Part shown: positions 44,858 through 52,853 of the stretch, in pieces
Layout: each line of letters starts with the position of its first letter
How positions within the stretch are numbered: the stretch's first letter is position 1
DNA from: Jiangella gansuensis DSM 44835
GTDB lineage: Bacteria > Actinomycetota > Actinomycetes > Jiangellales > Jiangellaceae
Assembly: GCF_000515395.1 (NCBI RefSeq)
Contig: NZ_KI911782.1
Location: forward strand, 1,903,212-1,967,211
Direction of reading: 5' to 3'
DNA: 64,000 nucleotides
Translations under genes and position numbers: made by a program
Notes under the pieces: generated by a model
Told to the model about the DNA's origin: nothing
The model's database searches: none
The model's input: only the letters and a program-made list of their open reading frames with translations

Positions 44858-45949
44858 TCAGGTGCGGTACTGGGCGGTGAGTGGGCAGCGGAACGGGTCC
44901 GTCGTGGCGTTCTCGACGGTGTTGAGGTAGCGGATGATCACGCGGTAGGCGCCCACGAAGCTGGTCTCGGTGTAGCGGACGCCGTGCTTGGCGCAGTGTT
45001 CGCGGACGAGGGCCTGCGCCTTGCGCAGGTTGGGCCGGGGCATGTTGGGGAACAGGTGGTGTTCGATCTGGTAGTTGAGCCCGCCCATGGCGAAGTTGGT
45101 GACCCAGCCGCCGCTGATGTTGCGCGACATCAGCACCTGGCGTTGCAGGAAGTCGATCTTCATGTCGCGCGGGACGATGGGCATGCCGAGGTGGTTGGGC
45201 GCGAAGGCGCCGCCGAGCAGGAGACCGAACACGGCCATCTGGACGCCGAAGAACGCCGCCGCCTTGCCCGGCGGCAGCACGAGCAGCAGCACCGTGATGT
45301 ATCCGGCGAACCGGCCGGTGATGAACGTGACTTCCCACCAGCGGTGCTTGAGAGGTTGCCGGCTCATGAGCCGCTGGACGCTCGCGATGTGCAGGGCGAG
45401 TCCCATGAACAGCGCGAGCGGGAAGAAATAGCCCTGCCAGCGGGTGAGGCGCGCCGACAGGCCGCGCCGACTCGCGGCGATGGCGGGGGTGAAGGCGAAG
45501 GCGCTGGGCCCGATGTCGGGGTCCGAGCCCTCCTTGTTCGGGTTGGCGTGATGGCGGCTGTGCTTGATCATCCACCAGCCGTGGCTGAGTCCGACGAACA
45601 GCCCTGCCAGCACCCGGGACATCCAGTCGTTCCAGCGGTGGGATGTGAAGATCTGCCGATGGGCGCTGTCGTGGCCCAGGAAGGTGAGCTGGGCCAGCAC
45701 GACCCCCAGCCCCGCGGCGAGCAGGAGCTGGAACCACGAGTCGCCGATGAAGGCGAAGAGCACCCAGATTCCGGCGAAGACCGCGACGGTGCCGATGATC
45801 TTGGACCAGTAGTAGGCGTAGCGGCGGCGCAGGAGGCCGGCGGCCTGAACCTGCTGCGAGAGCTCGGTGTACGTGCTCACGTAGCGCACGCGACGCGGCG
45901 CGGTCGTCGTCGCCGCGGCAGCCGTCCGGCTCGGTGACGTCGTACTCAT
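44858..45949 (-). CDS. Membrane fatty acid (acyl-lipid/acyl-CoA) desaturase
   Basis: A 363-residue di-iron desaturase introducing a double bond into acyl chains. The three histidine boxes are intact: HDSAHRQ, HSRHHANPN and QIEHHLFP. The third, with Q in place of the first H, is typical of front-end/DesA3-like enzymes. Four TM helices lie in two pairs. ATG 45949 overlaps the stop of the DUF5994 gene by 4 bases. There is no fused cytochrome b5 or ferredoxin domain, so an external electron donor is needed. It should help adjust membrane fluidity. Confidence 0.92.
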   Translation of the reverse strand: MSTTSPSRTAAAATTTAPRRVRYVSTYTELSQQVQAAGLLRRRYAYYWSKIIGTVAVFAGIWVLFAFIGDSWFQLLLAAGLGVVLAQLTFLGHDSAHRQIFTSHRWNDWMSRVLAGLFVGLSHGWWMIKHSRHHANPNKEGSDPDIGPSAFAFTPAIAASRRGLSARLTRWQGYFFPLALFMGLALHIASVQRLMSRQPLKHRWWEVTFITGRFAGYITVLLLVLPPGKAAAFFGVQMAVFGLLLGGAFAPNHLGMPIVPRDMKIDFLQRQVLMSRNISGGWVTNFAMGGLNYQIEHHLFPNMPRPNLRKAQALVREHCAKHGVRYTETSFVGAYRVIIRYLNTVENATTDPFRCPLTAQYRT

Positions 45950-46500
45950 GCGGGCCGCCCCGCCGTCGCGACGGGTTGGCGCATCGGCCCGCCCTCGGAC
46001 TCCCAGGCGGATTCGGCCACCCGGTCGGCGCGTGCTGCGACCGGTTCCGACAGCGCCGGGGTCTGCAGGTTCGCCTCGGCATCGGCCAGGATCGCGCTGG
46101 CGCTGTCGTGATGCTGGTCCTCTTCGATCCGTGCGAAGACTCGGCCGGCGAGCTGCGGATCGCTCTGCGCGGGCACGACGAGCAGATCCAGCCGGCCCTG
46201 GGTGTCGGCGCCGGTGAGGCTGACCACGTGGGCGTCGATGGTGCGGAACCATCCGAACCGGATGATCTTGCCGGCTACGGGCAGCTTCCTGATCGCACCG
46301 TCCCAGGAGTCCCGGTGGTATGCGACCCGGGTCACGGTGAAGTCGCGTCGCGAGAGTTCGGCCGCCAGCGCCGGCAGTTCCGCGACCAGATCGCGGGAGC
46401 GGGGCCACCACGCGCCGTCGACGGCCCGGAGGTCATGGCCGGTGACAGGGCTGAACACCGCACGAACGGCGGTGTCTGGTTCGGTGTCGGGCAGTCGCAT
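45946..46500 (-). CDS. DUF5994-family protein
   Basis: A 184-residue protein. The DUF5994 core is DGAWWPRSRDLVAELPALAA, VTRVAYHRDSWDGAIRKL and IIRFGWFRTIDAHVVSLTG, followed by a helical acidic tail. Function unknown. Its stop overlaps the desaturase start (ATGA), which suggests both act together. This end-to-end coupling may help assign DUF5994 a lipid-related role, but that is inference. Confidence 0.82.
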   Translation of the reverse strand: MRLPDTEPDTAVRAVFSPVTGHDLRAVDGAWWPRSRDLVAELPALAAELSRRDFTVTRVAYHRDSWDGAIRKLPVAGKIIRFGWFRTIDAHVVSLTGADTQGRLDLLVVPAQSDPQLAGRVFARIEEDQHHDSASAILADAEANLQTPALSEPVAARADRVAESAWESEGGPMRQPVATAGRPA

Positions 46501-46633
46501 GACTGGGCCTGTCTTCGGCCTCTACGACCGACCTACATCGTGCCAGCGCGGCTGGAGCCATCAGCGGCTCCGTGTCCAACGCCGCTCCTACTATTTTACC
46601 CCGGAATGCCGGGCAAACCAGCATGACGAACGG

Positions 46634-47842
46634 TCAGCTGATACTGGACGCGCCCAGCTCGTGGCGCGGCTCGGGCCGGCGACCTGGGGCGATGGGACAT
46701 GGTTCTTCCGCCGATGGTGCGGCGATCAACTCTTCGAGTTGCCGGGTGATGGCCGCAGGCGGGATCGGCTGCGGCGCGGCGAACACGCTCAGCAGCGTGT
46801 CCACTGACTGTCCGACGGTGAACTTCGTGCCGGCGTCCCGGCGAGCGGCGACGGAAAGTGGCCCGGCCGCCACGGCCGCCCGGATCCCCCAGGCGAGCGT
46901 CTCGGCGTCGTCGGGCCTGATCAGGGTCACGCCGCCGCAGTCGGTTTCGGGCAGGCCGCCGTCGTCGGAGGCGACGACCCGGCACCCGGCGTGCTGCGCC
47001 TCGATCGAGACGATGCCGAAGGTCTCGTGCCAGTACTGGCTGTTGGACGGCATCACGACGATGTCGTGTTCGGCCATCAGCGCCGCCATCGTGTCCGGTG
47101 TCTTACGGGTGGGGACGACCGAGATCCGGGGATGCGCGGCCAGCAGCCCTTCGATGATCTTTCCTTGCGGTTTGTCGGCGCCTGCGGTCGTCGCCACGAA
47201 GTCGAGGTCCACGTCCTGGTCGATGATGTCGATGTGCAGGGTCGAAAGCAGGGTGTAAATGCCCTTCTCCGGGCTCAACCGTCCGGCGAACAGCACCCGG
47301 GTCCTGCCACGGGTGTTGACCGGGCGGGGCTGCGCCGCGAAGCAGGGCTCGGCGAAGGGGTACACGACGCTGATGGTCTGCACGTCGACGTCCAGGAAGC
47401 GTGCCCACAGGTCGGCCGCGTAGCGGCTCGTGGCGATCAGGGCGCGGTCCCTGGTCCCGTCGGCGGCGAACGCCCACTCGCGTTCCCGGATCGGCGGCGG
47501 GTTGTGCAGGATCAGGAACGCCTGCGTCCTGGTCGGCACGATGTGGGGTTCGTTGACGAAGACGACGGTGCCGTCGAGCTCACTGACCTCGGCAAGCGTC
47601 GATAGGGACAGGAATGGGATGCCGGCGAAGTCGTCGCGGCCGTCGGCGGTGCCCAGGCCGACGGTGACCACCTGCGCCGGCACGCCGCGTCGGTTCAGCT
47701 CTCGAACCTGACCGACGGTGTAGTTCTCGGAACCGCCGGTGCCGGCCGGCAGCGGGTTACCCGGAGACCAGATGAAGGAAATCAGCTCGTACCACCCCAA
47801 GGGCTCGGTGTGTATCGGACTCGAACAGGTCGGGGCCGTCAT
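46634..47842 (-). CDS. GT4-type glycosyltransferase
   Basis: A 402-residue GT-B enzyme. The N-terminal domain begins with a nucleotide-sugar-enzyme-like SPGNPLPAGTGGSENYTVGQ. The donor domain has VLFAGRLSPEKGIYTLLSTL, SQYWHETFGIVSIEAQHAGC (E-x7-E motif) and GLPETDCGGV. It stands alone. It could make a small-molecule glycoside or act in envelope synthesis; context does not decide. Confidence 0.85.
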   Translation of the reverse strand: MTAPTCSSPIHTEPLGWYELISFIWSPGNPLPAGTGGSENYTVGQVRELNRRGVPAQVVTVGLGTADGRDDFAGIPFLSLSTLAEVSELDGTVVFVNEPHIVPTRTQAFLILHNPPPIREREWAFAADGTRDRALIATSRYAADLWARFLDVDVQTISVVYPFAEPCFAAQPRPVNTRGRTRVLFAGRLSPEKGIYTLLSTLHIDIIDQDVDLDFVATTAGADKPQGKIIEGLLAAHPRISVVPTRKTPDTMAALMAEHDIVVMPSNSQYWHETFGIVSIEAQHAGCRVVASDDGGLPETDCGGVTLIRPDDAETLAWGIRAAVAAGPLSVAARRDAGTKFTVGQSVDTLLSVFAAPQPIPPAAITRQLEELIAAPSAEEPCPIAPGRRPEPRHELGASSIS

Positions 47843-48171
47843 GGCCCCGGCTGCGAGCCCGGACGCGACGACGGTCCGTGAGGACGGACCCGTGCATGGT
47901 CGGCCGAGCGTGAGGGGAGAACTACGTCAACGCTGAAAACACCCGCGGATTCGGGGCAGCGGCGCATCCCGCAACGTTCGATGGAACAACGATCACAGCT
48001 ACCTGGAGAATAGCACGAGCGGCGCTGCCACCAGCCCGAACGACCTGCTCGTCAGCAGGCGTCGGGCTGCTGACGCGGTCGTGGGCCTCGAGCTGATTCC
48101 ACTCAATCGAGGCATTGTGGTGTGTTTCGATCTTGCCAGGCAGCGCCGCTCGGAGGCGATAGTCTGGGTGG
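47843..48171. other. 329-base region between divergent genes, no gene seen
   Basis: This stretch separates the leftward glycosyltransferase and the rightward small membrane protein. Frames here lack protein character. It should hold two divergent promoters, but no strong consensus was found. Confidence 0.5.
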
Positions 48172-48330
48172 ATGTTGACACTCGTGGTCGTGTTGCTAGC
48201 GATCTGGCTGGTCCTCTCGATCGTCGGGTTCGCGATCGAGGGCATCTTCTGGCTCGGCGTGATCGGGGTGGTCCTGTTCGTCGCCACGGCGATCATCGCC
48301 GTGATCAGGCGCAGGGCCAGCAGGACGTAG
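48172..48330 (+). CDS. 52-residue hydrophobic membrane peptide
   Basis: An uninterrupted frame from ATG 48172 to TAG 48328-48330. It has two hydrophobic helices (LTLVVVLLAIWLVLSIVGFA and LGVIGVVLFVATAIIAVI) joined by EGIFW and ends RRRASRT. GGGTGG directly before the ATG is a weak ribosome site. Similar two-helix peptides are frequent in actinobacteria with unknown role. It is convergent to the gene at 48369. Confidence 0.6.
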   Translation: MLTLVVVLLAIWLVLSIVGFAIEGIFWLGVIGVVLFVATAIIAVIRRRASRT

Positions 48331-48368
48331 CCGGCTGCAGCTTCACCCTTCGCCGGGGGTCACCATCC

Positions 48369-48881
48369 TCATCCGGTCACCATGATCTGGGCCGCGGACT
48401 CCTTGAGCTTGGCGTTGGCCCAGCGCATCTGGCGCAGGGTTTCGGGGTGGCACTGCTTCGACAGGTCGAGCAGTTCCTGGTCCTTCATGGCTTGCGCGGT
48501 CTGGGCCATGATCTCCCAGTCGAGGGAGGCGCCGGCGGCCTTCCGGTGGATCTCGCGGAGGTCGCGCAGCAGGAGCAGGCCGGGTTCGTGGTACCGGCCG
48601 ATGAGTTCGCTGCCTTTCTGCCGGATCTTGGCGATGACGGTGGCGTCGTCGTCCGGTTCGGGATCGAGCTCGAGGTCGTAGTCGTGTCCGACCTCCGCGA
48701 GCCGGCGGACGTGCTCCTCCGACCAGCGTGCCAGGTCGCGTCCGAGATGGTAGATGTCGTGGTCGGCCTTGTGCCGGTCCGAGACCTGCAGCAATTCGCC
48801 GGCGAGGTCGTTCTCCGCGCGGTGGAGCTCTTCGATGGCCAGCCCGACCTTGTTGCCGACCATGCTGGTCAACCTGTTCAT
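48369..48881 (-). CDS. Helical protein coupled to the molybdopterin oxidoreductase
   Basis: A 170-residue, mostly helical protein (GLAIEELHRAENDLAGELLQ, DIYHLGRDLARWSEEHVRRL, LLLLRDLREIHRKAAG, DQELLDLSKQCHPETLRQMR). It has ferritin-like spacing of E/H residues but no proven metal site. Its ATG overlaps the oxidoreductase stop (ATGA). In relatives such a gene commonly follows the same oxidoreductase, suggesting an accessory subunit or maturation role; this is inferred. Confidence 0.75.
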   Translation of the reverse strand: MNRLTSMVGNKVGLAIEELHRAENDLAGELLQVSDRHKADHDIYHLGRDLARWSEEHVRRLAEVGHDYDLELDPEPDDDATVIAKIRQKGSELIGRYHEPGLLLLRDLREIHRKAAGASLDWEIMAQTAQAMKDQELLDLSKQCHPETLRQMRWANAKLKESAAQIMVTG

Positions 48882-51340
48882 CGCGGGCCTCTCTCGGGAT
48901 CGAGCCGCTCCTCGGCGTACGCCGTCTGGCCGCCGGTGGTGGCTGGCACGTTCGCGGCGACGGGCCGGGAACCAGTGGTCGTCGGTGCGGGGGAGGGGGA
49001 GCCGTCACCGGCTTCGATGCGCTCGACGCGCGCGGCCGCCGTCTTGAAAAGGGGCTGCTTGGACGCGGGGTCCCAGTCCGTCAGGGTGAGCTCGTTGGCC
49101 GCGCGGCCGCCGTTCGCCGGCTCGTGGCCGCCGGTCGTGTCCCAATAGCCGTAGTGGAACGGCAGGAACAGGGTCCCGCGCCGGATTCCGCTGACGCGGA
49201 GGCGGGCGGTCACCGAGCCGCGTGGCGTGGTCACCCGGATGAAGTCGCCCTCGCCCCACCCCGCCGCATCCGCGTCCTGGGCGGACATCTCCACCCAGAC
49301 GTCCGGGGCGGCGGCTTGTAGCTGCGGCGCCCGGCCGGTCTTGGTGCGCGTGTGGAACTGGTACAACGTGCGGCCCGTGATCAGCTGCAGCGGGTACTCG
49401 TCGCCGGGCGGCTCGTGCGGCGGCAGATACTCCGCGGCCTTGATCACCGCCTTCCCGAACGGGTTGAGCGCCTTGTACTCCGTCTCCTCCACGGGTGCGC
49501 CGGTCACCATGTCGCGACCGTAGCTCTCGCAGTAGTCCGGAGCGCTCCAGAAGGCTCCATCGGCATAGAGGCGCTCGGTTCCGTCCGGATGCTCCTCGTC
49601 GCACGGCCACTGGATGCCGCTGCCGCCACGCAGCTTGTCGTACGTGATGGCGGTGTAGTCACACGGCCGGCCGCGGCTGCACTCCTTCCATGCCTCGAAC
49701 GCGCCTTCCGGGTCCGACCACTTCACCAGTGGCGCCCCGTCCTTGTCCGTCAGCTCCAGGCGGTGTGCGAGATCGATCAGGATGTCCAGGTCCGGGCGTG
49801 CCTGGCCGGGCGGATCAATCGCCTTCTCGGACAGGTGGACGGTGCGGTCGACGTTCGTGAACGTGCCCGTCTTCTCCGCCCACGTGGCCGCCGGGAGCAC
49901 CACGTCGGCGAGCCGCGCGGTCTCGGTGAGGTAGAGGTCCTGCACGACGAGGAAGAGCCGCTCCTGCGACAGAATGCTCCGGATCCGGCGCAGCTCCGGC
50001 AAGGAGACCGCCGGGTTGGTGGCCGAGACGTGCAGCCACCGGATCGAGCCGTCCTCGATGTAGCGCATCATCTGCATGAGATGCGTGGGCGGGCTGTAGT
50101 GCGGAATCTGTATCGGGTCGATGTTCCAGACGCGGGCGAGGTCCTCGATGTGGGTGTCGTTGGACCAGTTCCGGAAGCCGGGGAGGTCGCCGTCGGCCCC
50201 GCACTCGCGGGTGTTCTGCGCCGTGGGCTGGCCGTTCATCTGCAGCACCCCGCACCCGGGCTTCCCCAGCATGCCGCGGACGAGGTGCACGTTGTTGACC
50301 TGTACCGCCGCGGCCGTGGCCTGGTGCGACTGGTAGAAGCCCTGCAGCACGGACGACAGCAGCCGCTGCGCGGTCCCGAGCAGGCGAGCGGCCTCGCGTA
50401 GCTGGTCAGCCGGCACGTCGCAGACCTGTGCGGCACGCTCTACCGTGCACTCCGCGACCATCGTCCGCAGCTCGGCGTAGCCCACCGTGTGCCGCGAGAT
50501 GTAGTCCTCGTCCACCCAGCCGTGCGCGATGATCTCGTGCAGAAGGGCGTTCATCACCATGACGTTCGTGCCGGGCCGCGGGGCGAGGTGGACGGTCGCC
50601 TCCCTGGCGACAGGGGTCTCGCGCGGGTCGACACAGAGGATCCGCGGTGGGTTCGGGCCGGCGAGCCGGTCGAGGATCCGGCTCCACAGGACGACCTGGG
50701 TCTCGGCCATGTTGTGGCCGAACAACGCGATGGTGTCGGCGTGGTCGATGTCGGTGTACGAGCCTGGCTGCCCATCGCACCCGAAGGACTCCTTCAACGC
50801 CGCGGCCGCCGTCGCCGTGCAGAGGCGGGTGTTGCCGTCGACGTGGTTGGTGCCGATGCCGCCGTGCGCCAGCAACCCCAGCGTGTAGTACTCCTCCAGG
50901 AACAGCTGGCCGGTGGTGTAGAACGCGATCGAGCTGGGGCCGCGCTCGGCGAGCAGCTCCTTCGCGCGGCCGGCGACGGCGTCCATGGCGGTGTCCCAGT
51001 CGGTCTCCACGAGCTCGCCGTCGCGGCGGATCAACGGCGCGGTGAGGCGGTCCCGGTGGTGGTTGGCCTGCCAGCCGAAGAGATCCTTCGGGCCGAGCCG
51101 CCCGTGGTTCACCCGGTCGACGGCCCTGCCCCGCACGCCGACGATGCGCCCGTCCTTGACGGCGATGTCCATCGCGTCGCCGTTGGAGTGCAGGATCGAG
51201 GCCGACTGAACCCACCGGTCCACCTCGTCCTCCGTGACACCCGCCTCGAGGTGGACATCGACCCGCCGGGGCCACGTCTGCTCCTGACCGTACGGCGTTC
51301 GAGCTCCCCATGGTTCCGCGATCCGGTCTCTACCAGGCAT
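48878..51340 (-). CDS. Molybdopterin oxidoreductase lacking the N-terminal Fe-S cysteines
   Basis: An 820-residue enzyme of the nitrate-reductase/formate-dehydrogenase (DMSO-reductase) superfamily. The Mo-ligand Cys is in GNTRLCTATAAAALKESFG. MGD-binding segments include ADTIALFGHNMAETQ and PADQLREAARLL. The C-terminal domain begins QLITGRTLYQFHTRTKTGR. The place of the usual 4Fe-4S cysteines reads SASILHSNGDAMDIAVKDGR, so the cluster cannot form. There is no Tat signal with ATG 51340, so it is cytoplasmic. The frame stays open 5' but loses protein character. The electron path and substrate are unknown. Confidence 0.88.
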   Translation of the reverse strand: MPGRDRIAEPWGARTPYGQEQTWPRRVDVHLEAGVTEDEVDRWVQSASILHSNGDAMDIAVKDGRIVGVRGRAVDRVNHGRLGPKDLFGWQANHHRDRLTAPLIRRDGELVETDWDTAMDAVAGRAKELLAERGPSSIAFYTTGQLFLEEYYTLGLLAHGGIGTNHVDGNTRLCTATAAAALKESFGCDGQPGSYTDIDHADTIALFGHNMAETQVVLWSRILDRLAGPNPPRILCVDPRETPVAREATVHLAPRPGTNVMVMNALLHEIIAHGWVDEDYISRHTVGYAELRTMVAECTVERAAQVCDVPADQLREAARLLGTAQRLLSSVLQGFYQSHQATAAAVQVNNVHLVRGMLGKPGCGVLQMNGQPTAQNTRECGADGDLPGFRNWSNDTHIEDLARVWNIDPIQIPHYSPPTHLMQMMRYIEDGSIRWLHVSATNPAVSLPELRRIRSILSQERLFLVVQDLYLTETARLADVVLPAATWAEKTGTFTNVDRTVHLSEKAIDPPGQARPDLDILIDLAHRLELTDKDGAPLVKWSDPEGAFEAWKECSRGRPCDYTAITYDKLRGGSGIQWPCDEEHPDGTERLYADGAFWSAPDYCESYGRDMVTGAPVEETEYKALNPFGKAVIKAAEYLPPHEPPGDEYPLQLITGRTLYQFHTRTKTGRAPQLQAAAPDVWVEMSAQDADAAGWGEGDFIRVTTPRGSVTARLRVSGIRRGTLFLPFHYGYWDTTGGHEPANGGRAANELTLTDWDPASKQPLFKTAAARVERIEAGDGSPSPAPTTTGSRPVAANVPATTGGQTAYAEERLDPERGPR

Positions 51341-51477
51341 GACCACCGCGATACCCAGCGACTGCCGGGCCATGCCGGCCGCAGCCGTGGGCGTCGCGTC
51401 CGCCTGGTGCATGGCCGCGGGCGGCGCGGGTACTCGGCGACGCAGGGACGACGACCAGCACAGCTGAGGAGGACACC

Positions 51478-51881
51478 GTGGTAGTGACCGAGATGTTGCG
51501 TACATACCCGAAGAGCCTCGGCGACGTCGATCGCGACGGTCTGTGGCGTGTATCGAAGCGTGCGTCGAGTGCGCGCAGGCATGTACGGCGTGTGCAGATG
51601 CGTGCCTGAGCGAGGACAATGTCGCTGAGCTGAGCAAGTGCATCCGGACGAACCTCGATTGCGCCGACATCTGCGAGACGACCGGCCGGGTGCTGTCGAG
51701 GCACACCGGCTACGACGCCAACATCACCCGGGCGTTGCTGCAGGCCTGCATGACGGTCTGCAGGTCGTGCGCCGATGAATGCGGGCGGCATGCCGACGCC
51801 CACGAGCACTGCCGCATCTGCGCCGAGGCGTGCCGGCGCTGCGCTGAGGCCTGCGACGCCCTGATGGGCGGCCTCGGCTGA
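51478..51881 (+). pseudogene. Csp-like four-helix copper-binding protein, frameshifted
   Basis: The 5' part (GTG 51478, GAGGAGG upstream; TEMLRTYPKSLGDVDRDG) is the expected N-terminus of DUF326/Csp-type four-helix copper storage proteins. The rest (ACIEACVECAQACTACADAC, CRSCADECGRHADAHEHC, EACRRCAEACDAL) with its many cysteines lies in another frame from 51543. One missing G near 51542 would restore a protein of about 135 residues. It is either a real frameshift or a sequencing error. An internal GTG at 51543 could still give a 112-residue protein keeping most Cys ligands. Confidence 0.75.
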
Positions 51882-51912
51882 CGAGGCGGCGCCAGGGGTC
51901 CACGAGCAACCC

Positions 51913-52728
51913 CTAGCGCCCGTTGCGGATGACCGCCAGGACGTCCGGGACGGAGAGGTTCTCGGGGTCGAGTTCGGGCATCCACCAGGTGGCGCCGGCG
52001 GCCACGTACGGTGCCGGGTCGGTGCCGGCCGGTACCGGAACGATCAGGTCGAACGGGCTTGCCGAGTCGGGGTCGCGCTGCTCCCGGACGGCGTGGCTGA
52101 CCTCGGCGACCTGGTCCGGGCCGGTGAGACTCACCGGCATGAAGCCGTCGTGGCGGACGGCACGTTCGAGCGGGCGGCGTCGTCCGGCCGTGCCTGCGAC
52201 CCAGATGGGAATGGTGGGTTGGGCCGGGCGTGGAAGGAATCGAACGTCGTCGACACGGTGGTGCGTTCCGTCGTGATGAACGGTCTGCCCGGTCCACGCT
52301 GCCGTGAGGATGGCCAGGGATTCGTCGAGCATGTCCGCCCGGATCCGATCGTCGGTCACCTCGCCGAAAGCGGTGAATTCAGCACCGAACCGGTCATGGC
52401 CGATGCCCACACCGAGGACCAGCCGGCCGTTGCTGAGACGGTCCAGCGTCACGGTCTCGCGGGCGACCTTGGCTGGACGGCGCCGGGGTAGAGGCGTCAC
52501 GAGGGGGCCGATGCGGACTCGGGTCGTCGCCGCGGCGATCGCCGCCATGACGATCCAGGGATCGGCCGCGCTGCGGACGGGCGGGCGCCATTGCAGGTGA
52601 TCCCAGACGAAGACGCCGTCCCAGCCGGCGGCTTCGGCTTCGCGGGCGAGTTCCGTGCAGACGTGAGGATCGGCGAGGTCGTCGAACAGGGGAAGCCAGA
52701 TCCCGGCCTGGGCGCGCTGTTGCGTCAT
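51913..52728 (-). CDS. LLM-class flavin-dependent oxidoreductase
   Basis: A 271-residue luciferase-like monooxygenase-fold protein. It has GIWLPLFDDLADPHV at the N-terminus, AATTRVRIGPLVTPLPRR, VTLDRLSNGRLVLGVGIGHD (signature) and TIPIWVAGTAGRRRPLERAV. It likely uses F420 or FMN. ATG 52728 or ATG 52737 (three residues longer) may start it. The substrate is unknown; divergent from the FAD oxidoreductase with its ECF41-type promoter. Confidence 0.88.
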   Translation of the reverse strand: MTQQRAQAGIWLPLFDDLADPHVCTELAREAEAAGWDGVFVWDHLQWRPPVRSAADPWIVMAAIAAATTRVRIGPLVTPLPRRRPAKVARETVTLDRLSNGRLVLGVGIGHDRFGAEFTAFGEVTDDRIRADMLDESLAILTAAWTGQTVHHDGTHHRVDDVRFLPRPAQPTIPIWVAGTAGRRRPLERAVRHDGFMPVSLTGPDQVAEVSHAVREQRDPDSASPFDLIVPVPAGTDPAPYVAAGATWWMPELDPENLSVPDVLAVIRNGR

Positions 52729-52792
52729 GCCCGGCATTGTCGCTGTTGTGGACCATTCTTGGTAGGGCGAGCGCTGCGGAGCGCGCACCGCC

Positions 52793-52819
52793 TGTCACAA
52801 CAACCGATCGCGCGGTGTC
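52793..52819 (+). promoter_or_regulatory. Candidate ECF41-type promoter
   Basis: TGTCACA at 52793-52799 and TGTC at 52816-52819 are 16 bases apart. The consensus reported for ECF41 sigma factors is TGTCACA, 16 bases, CGTC: one mismatch here. The FAD oxidoreductase ATG is 34 bases further, and an ECF41 sigma gene is second in that operon, so autoregulation is likely. Confidence 0.65.
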
Positions 52820-52853
52820 TTGAGGCTGAACCCCCTGATGCGGAGGAGAGACG

